Assembly (NCBI GenBank): GCA_003447515.1
Contig: DLZA01000067.1
Location: 3,854 to 10,066, forward strand
DNA from: Paracoccaceae bacterium
GTDB lineage: Bacteria; Pseudomonadota; Alphaproteobacteria; Rhodobacterales; Rhodobacteraceae
Direction of reading: 5' to 3'
DNA length: 6,213 bases
Each line of letters opens with the position of its first letter. Position 1 is the stretch's first letter. A program made the position numbers and the translations under genes. The notes beneath the pieces are model-generated. The model had not been told where the DNA came from. It worked only from the letters and a program-made list of their open reading frames with translations, and searched no databases. Positions 1-4,923 of the stretch are shown here, piece by piece.

Positions 1-21
1 AAGAATGCAAGCCTTTTCCAA
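1..21 (-). CDS. hflX: Probable start of hflX (GTPase), partial at the left edge
   Basis: Only seven codons are visible, reading (M)EKACIL from a TTG at 21-19 and running off the window. The assignment rests on three things. A perfect GGAGG lies at 35-31, nine nt upstream of the TTG. The reading frame is open to the edge. And hflX is the usual gene directly after hfq in alphaproteobacteria. KACIL could also align with the early 'TRAxVL' segment of HflX proteins, but that is too short to prove anything. HflX is a ribosome-associated GTPase that splits or rescues stalled ribosomes. An in-frame GTG at 30-28 is a possible alternative start, but it abuts the Shine-Dalgarno, so TTG is preferred. The gap from the hfq stop is only 43 nt with no terminator, which suggests co-transcription with hfq. 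Confidence 0.45.
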
Positions 22-30
22 GTTTAGCAC

Positions 31-37
31 CCTCCCC
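31..37 (-). promoter_or_regulatory. Strong ribosome binding site for hflX
   Basis: On the minus strand this reads GGGGAGG, containing the full anti-16S complement GGAGG, nine nt before a TTG codon. It is the best Shine-Dalgarno in the window and is the main reason to call a gene start at the left edge despite the lack of an ATG. Confidence 0.6.
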
Positions 38-64
38 AAACAGCGATAACTTTCCGGTTTATGA

Positions 65-301
65 TCAGCTTTCTTCGCCGTCATAAAGCTGTAATGCTTC
101 CGCTGGCATAACAGTGGATATGGCATGTTTGTACACAAGCTGACTTTGTCCATCACGGCGCAGAAGAATACAAAAGTTATCAAACCATGTGATCATACCC
201 TGCAGCTTCACGCCGTTAATCAAAAAAATTGTCACAGAAATCTTGGATTTACGCACATTATTAAGGAACGCGTCTTGTAAGTTTTGTCTATCGCCAGCCA
301 T
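65..301 (-). CDS. hfq: RNA chaperone Hfq
   Basis: Hfq is a cytoplasmic hexameric Sm-like protein that pairs small RNAs with mRNAs and affects mRNA stability and translation. In some alphaproteobacteria (Azorhizobium nrfA, Rhodobacter) it is also needed for nitrogen-fixation gene expression. The protein is 78 residues, in the short alphaproteobacterial size range. It begins [14 protein letters not shown], with the proximal-face Gln9 and Asp10 of the LQD motif. The rim is basic (RKSK, 17-20), Sm1 carries NGVKLQG (29-35) with Phe26 at the usual distal-face aromatic position, and Sm2 is YKHAIST (57-63), the family hallmark. The C-terminal tail is very short and ends in GEES. An in-frame ATG 33 codons upstream (400) would give an N-terminal extension. 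I chose the ATG at 301 because it matches family N-termini and has GAAGG eight nt upstream. The gene lies between trkH and a probable hflX and probably has its own promoter in the 241-nt gap. Confidence 0.97.
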   Translation of the reverse strand: MAGDRQNLQDAFLNNVRKSKISVTIFLINGVKLQGMITWFDNFCILLRRDGQSQLVYKHAISTVMPAEALQLYDGEES

Positions 302-309
302 TTTATCAG

Positions 310-314
310 CCTTC
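310..314 (-). promoter_or_regulatory. Ribosome binding site that fixes the hfq start
   Basis: The minus strand reads GAAGG, then eight nt (CTGATAAA), then ATG at 301. The competing upstream in-frame ATG at 400 is preceded by TTTACTTTC, with no purine-rich Shine-Dalgarno, so this site decides for the 78-residue product. Confidence 0.65.
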
Positions 315-325
315 AGTTTTATTTC

Positions 326-355
326 CCTGCATTTATTGAGCAGGATATTATTGTT
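326..355 (-). promoter_or_regulatory. hfq leader: A-R-N triplets followed by a hairpin, candidate Hfq autoregulatory site
   Basis: On the minus strand AACAATAAT (355-347) is three consecutive A-R-N triplets, the type of sequence bound by the distal face of Gram-negative Hfq. It is followed by a hairpin with arms CCTGC (344-340) and GCAGG (330-326) around a nine-nt A/T-rich loop. The Shine-Dalgarno starts 11 nt after the hairpin. Hfq is known to repress its own mRNA in E. coli, and autocontrol has been reported in Sinorhizobium. A similar role here is inference from position and sequence. Confidence 0.35.
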
Positions 356-368
356 GTGAGCTCTTGCC

Positions 369-379
369 GTGCGAAGCAC
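369..379 (-). other. Small leader hairpin upstream of hfq
   Basis: GTGC-TTC-GCAC forms a perfect four-bp stem with a three-nt loop. Two more G-C pairs lie outside an A-G mismatch (381-382 with 367-366). There is no following T-run, so it is not a terminator. If transcription starts near 422 it would lie in the 5' leader of hfq mRNA. It is short and may be chance. Confidence 0.25.
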
Positions 380-395
380 TGCCAGAACGATGCCA
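380..395 (-). promoter_or_regulatory. Sigma-54-like -24/-12 element upstream of hfq, speculative
   Basis: The minus strand reads TGGCATCGTTCTGGCA. Against the sigma-54 consensus TGGCACG-N4-TTGCW it keeps the near-invariant GG and GC at the exact ten-nt spacing and matches nine of twelve defined positions; the TT of the -12 box is TG here. It would start transcription about 70 nt before the hfq ATG. One such match in a few hundred bases can easily occur by chance, so this is only a candidate. Confidence 0.18.
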
Positions 396-401
396 GTCAT
401 G

Positions 402-418
402 AAAGTAAATTTTACTTT
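402..418. repeat. Perfect 8-bp palindrome flanked by direct repeats, possible operator
   Basis: AAAGTAAA-T-TTTACTTT has perfect eight-bp arms around one base. A direct repeat CCAGTC (plus strand) sits on both sides, at 393-398 and 421-426. The palindrome begins a few bases downstream of the predicted start from the candidate -35/-10 pair at 456-429, a natural place for a repressor. The sequence structure is certain; the operator role is inferred, and no regulator is named. Confidence 0.4.
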
Positions 419-428
419 GACCAGTCGT

Positions 429-456
429 AAAATAGTTTTTGCTCATTTTTTGTGAA
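429..456 (-). promoter_or_regulatory. Candidate housekeeping promoter for hfq
   Basis: On the minus strand TTCACA (456-451, five of six to TTGACA) is separated by 16 nt from TATTTT (434-429, four of six to TATAAT). The predicted start is near 422, giving an untranslated leader of about 120 nt. It lies in the only sizeable gap of the cluster, just where an independent hfq promoter would be expected. The region is A/T-rich, so -10-like words are common; confidence is modest. Confidence 0.35.
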
Positions 457-465
457 GAAAAACTA
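433..465. repeat. AT-rich inverted repeat spanning the candidate promoter
   Basis: TAGTTTTT (433-440) and AAAAACTA (458-465) are perfect eight-bp inverted arms with a 17-nt centre holding the candidate -35 box; the left arm touches the -10. The stem is nearly all A/T and lacks the GC stem and U-run of an intrinsic terminator for trkH. It may be a dyad operator or a chance pairing of A and T tracts. Confidence 0.3.
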
Positions 466-542
466 GCTTCGTTTAATTCAAAACTTAAGTGACGGCAATA
501 CTCTTGTGATGACCGAACCGATCTTAAAATATGCAGAAAACT

Positions 543-2048
543 CTAGCGCCAATAGCTTGGGTTCAGCACGGCGATCACAGCGAGGGCCTCAAGACGGCCG
601 AGTACCATGGCTGCGCATAGGATAGCTTTGCCTGTGTCTGAAATATTAGCGTAGCCTGTAAAACTCTCGCCCGCGGCATGAGCCAAAGGGCCTGTGTTGG
701 ACAAGCCCGCGGTGGCGAACACTAAACTGTCGGAAAAGCCGATACCAGTTACTGAAAGAGCGAGCGCGACAACCGCCAAAGACAGCACAAAGAGCATTAA
801 AAAAATCCAAGCAATTTGTGCTCCCTCACGGTTTTTTTTTCGCGCACGCGAGGAACTGCGAAATATAGCATTGGGATAAGTGAGGCGTTGAATTTCACGC
901 CGACCATGTTTGTAGAGCGTGTAAACTCTTAACAGTTTGACACCTCCGGCCGTCGTGGCAATTCCCCCACCCATTATCGCAAGTGCCATGAGTATAAGAC
1001 CAGTTGTGCCAAGCCCGGACCAGCTTTGCGCGCTTGTCCAAGCAGCGCTTTCAAACCCTGTTGTGCTGAGAAAGGAGAGTACGGTAAACACAGATCCCCA
1101 AAAAGCGACGATGGCGGTAATTGCGTTATCGTCGTTTATGCCTTCAAAGGTGGTTGTCCAGTGCCGGGCGAATAGAAAGATCGGAATAACAATTATACAA
1201 ATTAGGACGAGATTAATTTCTTTATCCAATTTCAGACTTTGCATTGCTTCAGGGTCAGTGGTGCAGAAGAAAGTATGACGGGAAACGGCAAAGAAAAGGA
1301 AGAGGAACATCAAAAATTCACCCCAATAGCCTGAGCTACTTCCTTCTAAGCCACCAACCGGGGATATTCCGCTAGTGGAGATTATGGACATTGCGTGGGA
1401 TACTGCGACAAGTGTGCGATCCCCAGCTATTAACAAAGCAATAATCAAAAATACCGTGACAAACAGGTAAACGGGGAAAATCTGTGAAGCGTAGCGAGTA
1501 AGTCGTTGACTAGCATCTGCATTAACGATTTGACTACCACCCTTTTGGCCGTCCTGAAACGCCGCAAAGACCTCAAACCCACCAATGTGCAAAGGCGCAA
1601 ATATCGATAGCGCAACTACTAGGATGAAAAAGCCACCAACCCAGCCCAAAATTGCTCGCATCATGTGCAATGGCGCAGGCACAATAGATGGATCGTCGAA
1701 CAGTGTTGCCCCAGTCGTGGTGAGACTGGAAAGCATTTCAAAATAGGCCTGAAAGTAATTGATGGACGGAACAAGATAGTCAAACGGCATTGCAAGCAGT
1801 GATGGGACGATCAAAAACGCGCCAAAAACTGTGAGCAGATAGTGGCGGGCAGAATTTTGTGATGCGTAACCTGTGACCGCAATCCCAATCAGCGTTATAA
1901 TTATCAATAGAAATGTTGTGTAGTAAAATAATGTACGCGCAACATCCCAATCTTCAAGCCGAATGGCGAAGAGCATTGGCAGGTACATTGTAGCAACAGA
2001 AAAACCGAGGAGTTGGACAAATAATGGAAGGGATTTAAACCAAGTCAT
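543..2048 (-). CDS. trkH: Trk system potassium uptake membrane protein TrkH
   Basis: TrkH is the inner-membrane pore subunit of Trk K+ uptake; it works as a dimer with the TrkA ring on its cytoplasmic face. The 501 residues are normal for the family and strongly hydrophobic, with four repeats of the membrane-pore-membrane type. The selectivity-filter glycines are visible in TTTGAT (Gly113), STSGIS (Gly227), STTGFE (Gly331) and SNTGPL (Gly453), so the channel should be K+-competent. The gating-loop region reads GGGIATTAGGVKLLR (360-374), where many homologues have a GGSxGSTAGGIK-like form. A basic cytoplasmic segment (about 378-408) follows, and the protein ends with GRLE...NPSYWR, close to the family C-terminus. 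It starts 11 nt after the trkA stop with only a weak Shine-Dalgarno (TAGG overlapping that stop), suggesting translational coupling. KtrB-type transporters are shorter, so TrkH is the better name. Confidence 0.95.
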   Translation of the reverse strand: MTWFKSLPLFVQLLGFSVATMYLPMLFAIRLEDWDVARTLFYYTTFLLIIITLIGIAVTGYASQNSARHYLLTVFGAFLIVPSLLAMPFDYLVPSINYFQAYFEMLSSLTTTGATLFDDPSIVPAPLHMMRAILGWVGGFFILVVALSIFAPLHIGGFEVFAAFQDGQKGGSQIVNADASQRLTRYASQIFPVYLFVTVFLIIALLIAGDRTLVAVSHAMSIISTSGISPVGGLEGSSSGYWGEFLMFLFLFFAVSRHTFFCTTDPEAMQSLKLDKEINLVLICIIVIPIFLFARHWTTTFEGINDDNAITAIVAFWGSVFTVLSFLSTTGFESAAWTSAQSWSGLGTTGLILMALAIMGGGIATTAGGVKLLRVYTLYKHGRREIQRLTYPNAIFRSSSRARKKNREGAQIAWIFLMLFVLSLAVVALALSVTGIGFSDSLVFATAGLSNTGPLAHAAGESFTGYANISDTGKAILCAAMVLGRLEALAVIAVLNPSYWR

Positions 2049-2059
2049 GATGCAAATGC

Positions 2060-3436
2060 CTAAAAGAAATCTATTTGCACCTGGAGAAGGCGTTCGACCT
2101 CTTCCATATTGCGTGCAAGCGAGAAGATCACGACAACGTCACCTTCTTCGATACGTGTGTCTCCAGTTGGGCGCAAAACTTTGTCACCCTTTTGCACGGC
2201 CGCAACAATTGCACCCTCGGGAAGTCTAACATCTCGAATAATTTGACCGGCAATAGGAGATGTAGACATCACTTGAGCTTCAAGCACCTCAGCTTCAGCG
2301 TCGCCAATAGAGTATACCTGACGCACGCGGCCGTGGCGTATGTGGCGTAGGATTGATGACACTGTTGTAGCACGTGGATGGATGAACGCGTCAATATTCA
2401 AAGGCTGCATTAGCGGTGCAAGACCGTGATCATTAACAAGGGCAATCACTTGTGGGCAACCAGCTGCTTTGGCCTTTGTCGCGGTCAAAAGGTTTGTCTT
2501 GTCGTCGTCGGTCACAGCCAAAAGCGCATCTGATTTATCAAGGTTGGCTTCTTCTAACAGTGCTTTGTCGAGGCCATCTCCATGTAAAACAATTGTACGT
2601 TCAAGGTGTTCGGCGGCGTTTTCAGCGCATTCTCGAGAAAGTTCTATGATTTTGGCACGGATGCGGTCCGAACCTTTTTCAAGCTGGCGGGCCACGGAAA
2701 GGCCTACATTACCACCACCAATGATTATCACTCGCTCACGTTTCTTGATGTTCTTTCCAAAAATTTCTAATGTACGGCGGACGTCTTCCTTGTGAGTAAA
2801 AACATAAACTTGGTCACCGACTAACAATTGATCATCAGCGTTAGCAGTGAACAGGTGCTCTCCACGTCGAACACCACAAACGACAGCGCGAAGTGTGGCG
2901 AACAGCTCAGACAATTGGCGCAGTGGCGTATTGACGACAGCACAGTCTTCTTCGAGAGCAATGCCAAGCATTTCTACATTTCCTTGGAGAAACGGTTCGT
3001 TATCAAACGTGGAAGGCGCAGCTAATTGTCGGAGAGCGGCTGCAGCCACTTCTTTTTCGGGCGAAATGACCACGTCAATTGGTAGGTGATCGCGCTGATA
3101 TAAATCGGTATAGATAACGTCTAGGTAGGATTGCGCTCTTAATCGCGCGACTTTACGTGGAATCTTAAAGACGGAATGTGCCACCTGACACGTAACCATG
3201 TTAACTTCGTCCGAATGAGTCGCTGCGATGATCATATCCGCATCCCGCGCGCCTGCACGACGTAACACGTCTGGATAACTAGCGAATCCAGTGATGCCGG
3301 ATACATCAAAAGCATCAGTGGCTTGGCTCACTAAACTAGGGTTATTGTCCACAATGGTTACATCATTGTTTTCAACGGCTAAATGGCGGGCAATTTGCCA
3401 ACCAACTTGTCCTGCGCCACAAACAATAACCTTCAT
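2060..3436 (-). CDS. trkA: Trk system potassium uptake regulatory protein TrkA
   Basis: TrkA is the cytoplasmic nucleotide-binding subunit that gates TrkH in response to NAD(H)/ATP-type ligands. The 458 residues show the full double RCK layout typical of TrkA rather than the single-unit KtrA. A first Rossmann fold has GAGQVG (7-12) and acidic Asp30. Its RCK_C lobe covers about 150-225. A second Rossmann fold has GGGNVG (240-245) and Glu265, and the second RCK_C covers about 375-455. The ATG at 3436 is supported by AGGA seven nt upstream and by the MKVIVCGAGQVG N-terminus normal for the family. It lies 58 nt after ntrX with no terminator or clear promoter between them and is followed at once by trkH, so it is probably read from upstream with the ntr genes. 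Linkage of ntrYX to trkA is common in alphaproteobacteria. Confidence 0.96.
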   Translation of the reverse strand: MKVIVCGAGQVGWQIARHLAVENNDVTIVDNNPSLVSQATDAFDVSGITGFASYPDVLRRAGARDADMIIAATHSDEVNMVTCQVAHSVFKIPRKVARLRAQSYLDVIYTDLYQRDHLPIDVVISPEKEVAAAALRQLAAPSTFDNEPFLQGNVEMLGIALEEDCAVVNTPLRQLSELFATLRAVVCGVRRGEHLFTANADDQLLVGDQVYVFTHKEDVRRTLEIFGKNIKKRERVIIIGGGNVGLSVARQLEKGSDRIRAKIIELSRECAENAAEHLERTIVLHGDGLDKALLEEANLDKSDALLAVTDDDKTNLLTATKAKAAGCPQVIALVNDHGLAPLMQPLNIDAFIHPRATTVSSILRHIRHGRVRQVYSIGDAEAEVLEAQVMSTSPIAGQIIRDVRLPEGAIVAAVQKGDKVLRPTGDTRIEEGDVVVIFSLARNMEEVERLLQVQIDFF

Positions 3437-3494
3437 TTCAGTTTCCTGCCATTTCAGATCACCCTGATTTTAAACACTATATTCAGATTGGGTA
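3437..3494 (-). other. ntrX-trkA spacer with the trkA Shine-Dalgarno
   Basis: The 58-nt spacer is A/T-rich. It holds AGGA (3447-3444), seven nt before the trkA ATG, and a small dyad ATCA-GGG-TGAT too weak to be a terminator. TATAGT occurs on the minus strand without a credible -35 partner, so I do not call a promoter. Confidence 0.5.
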
Positions 3495-4907
3495 TCAAGC
3501 ATCTTCGATATACTGAACCGCGTCTTCAATCTCAGCGATACGCGTGCCCGCCTTATTCGTCGTAACCACATTTAAGGTTTTGAGCTTACGATGAAGCGCG
3601 CTGCGTTCCATACCAACAAAATTTGCCGTTCGGGAAATATTACCACCAAATCGGTTGATTTGAGCCATTAGATATTCTCTCTCGAACATTTCGCGAGCCT
3701 CGCGGAGAGGGAGTGTCGCATAGCTGTTTGACGAAACCACATTTTCACCAACGCCAAACTCACCACCGGATATCTCAGTGGCTTCAATTTCACCATTTTC
3801 TGGACCAAGGATCAGCACACGTTCAATGACGTTTCGCAGTTGGCGCACGTTTCCAGGCCAAGGCATGGTCTGCAACAACGTTTCAGTCTCATCAGCTAAA
3901 GGGCGCACCGGCAGCCCCTGAGCACTGTTCAATTCATTCATGAAGTGTTGGGCTAGCATTGTGATATCTTCACGGCGTGCTTCGAGTGACGGAACAGAGA
4001 TCGGCACAACATTCAAGCGGTGATAAAGTTCTTCCCGGAAATTACCCGCAATAATTTCTTTTTGCAGATTACGGTTAGTGGCAGAAAGCACACGTATATC
4101 CACACGAACTTTATCAGAACCACCTACGCGGTTGAATGATTGCTCCACTAAAACTCGTAAAATTTTGGATTGAGTGCCGAAGGGCATGTCAGCCACTTCA
4201 TCAAAAAACAAGATGCCTCCATGAGCCTGCTCAAAAAGCCCAGGCTCAAAACCGCGCTCACCCCCTTCGCGACCAAAAAGAACCTCTTCCATACGGTCAG
4301 ATTCGATGCTGGCGGAGTTTACTGAGATAAATGGAGCATTTGCTCGATCAGACCTTGAGTGGATGTAGCGCGCGGCAACTTCTTTGCCACAACCAGGTGG
4401 GCCTGCCAACATTATGCGACCGTTAGTTTTTGTGACTTTATCGAGCTGGTTAACTAGATTACGGAAGGCTGCCGAGGCACCGATCATCACAGACGAGGTC
4501 GCATCCCGCACTTTGAGCTGAGCATTTTCACGGCGCAATCGAGATGTCTCCATAGCACGCGTGATCACCACCATCAGCTGGTCGATGTTAAACGGCTTTT
4601 CAATGAAATCGTAAGCACCCTGCTTCACCGCTGCCACTGCGATTTCGATGTTGCCATGGCCCGAAATAATAACAACTGGAATATCGGGATTATCACGGCG
4701 TACTGTTTTTAGAATGTCGATCCCATCAAGCTTACTTTCCTTCAACCAGATGTCGAGAATAATGAGGTCTGGTGCTCTTTTATTAATCTCTGCAAAGGTC
4801 TCGTCCGAATTGGACGCTTTTCGCATTATAAACCCTTCATCCATCAAAATATCAGAAACAAGTTCACGAATGTCTTTTTCGTCATCAACGATCAGTATAT
4901 CGTTCAT
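3495..4907 (-). CDS. ntrX: Nitrogen/redox response regulator NtrX (NtrC-like, lacking GAFTGA)
   Basis: NtrX is the partner of the kinase NtrY and a DNA-binding regulator tied to nitrogen metabolism, redox response and envelope functions in alphaproteobacteria. The 470 residues hold a receiver domain (1-120) with Asp8/Asp9, phosphoacceptor Asp52, Ser82 and Lys104. The AAA+ domain (about 140-375) has Walker A GPPGCGK (169-175), Walker B ILFFDE (232-237), an SATNRN sensor I and WPGNVRQLRN near its end. A Fis-type helix-turn-helix follows (about 402-446, ISRTANFVGMERSALHRKL). Where sigma-54 activators carry GAFTGA, this protein has REGGERGFEPG (213-223). Sigma-54 activation is therefore unlikely; it more probably acts with sigma-70 or as a repressor. 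The ATG at 4907 has GGAG nine nt upstream and gives the normal MNDILIVDDE start. It lies 16 nt after ntrY. NtrC is the alternative, but pairing with NtrY and the LFG...EQAHGG loop form favour NtrX. Confidence 0.95.
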   Translation of the reverse strand: MNDILIVDDEKDIRELVSDILMDEGFIMRKASNSDETFAEINKRAPDLIILDIWLKESKLDGIDILKTVRRDNPDIPVVIISGHGNIEIAVAAVKQGAYDFIEKPFNIDQLMVVITRAMETSRLRRENAQLKVRDATSSVMIGASAAFRNLVNQLDKVTKTNGRIMLAGPPGCGKEVAARYIHSRSDRANAPFISVNSASIESDRMEEVLFGREGGERGFEPGLFEQAHGGILFFDEVADMPFGTQSKILRVLVEQSFNRVGGSDKVRVDIRVLSATNRNLQKEIIAGNFREELYHRLNVVPISVPSLEARREDITMLAQHFMNELNSAQGLPVRPLADETETLLQTMPWPGNVRQLRNVIERVLILGPENGEIEATEISGGEFGVGENVVSSNSYATLPLREAREMFEREYLMAQINRFGGNISRTANFVGMERSALHRKLKTLNVVTTNKAGTRIAEIEDAVQYIEDA

Positions 4908-4916
4908 TAATTGCTA

Positions 4917-4920
4917 CTCC
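4917..4920 (-). promoter_or_regulatory. Ribosome binding site of ntrX
   Basis: GGAG on the minus strand, nine nt before the ATG at 4907, sits within the 16-nt gap after the ntrY stop. It supports this start and separate initiation of ntrX within a shared transcript. Confidence 0.55.
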
Positions 4921-4923
4921 AGC

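Larger units (their letters stand above)
302..542. other. trkH-hfq intergenic region (241 nt), longest gap in the window
   Basis: No convincing gene is present on either strand. From right to left it holds about 75 nt of unstructured A/T-rich sequence after the trkH stop, with a CAA-N5-TTG motif at 496-506. Then come an AT-rich inverted repeat, a candidate promoter, a perfect 17-bp palindrome, a sigma-54-like element, two small hairpins and the hfq Shine-Dalgarno. I see no GC-rich stem with a U-run, so no intrinsic terminator separates trkH from hfq, and read-through from the upstream genes is possible. Confidence 0.6.

Noticed and set aside
302..400. N-terminal extension of Hfq from an in-frame ATG at 400, giving 111 residues
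   Set aside because: No Shine-Dalgarno precedes that ATG, the extra 33 residues match no known Hfq N-terminus, and the ATG at 301 has GAAGG at good spacing with a family-typical start. The leader also carries hairpins that fit non-coding RNA better.
466..542. Intrinsic terminator after trkH
   Set aside because: No GC-rich stem followed by a T-run on the minus strand; only short A/T dyads such as ACTTAAGT.
694..1278. Plus-strand open frames opposite trkH
   Set aside because: They lie antisense to a well-supported membrane protein gene, have composition typical of shadow frames and resemble no family I know.
1963..3089. Plus-strand open frames opposite trkA, including one crossing the trkH-trkA junction
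   Set aside because: Antisense shadows of conserved coding sequence; no ribosome sites or recognisable motifs.
3444..3480. Promoter or terminator between ntrX and trkA
   Set aside because: The dyad ATCA-GGG-TGAT has only four pairs and no T-run, and TATAGT lacks a plausible -35 box.
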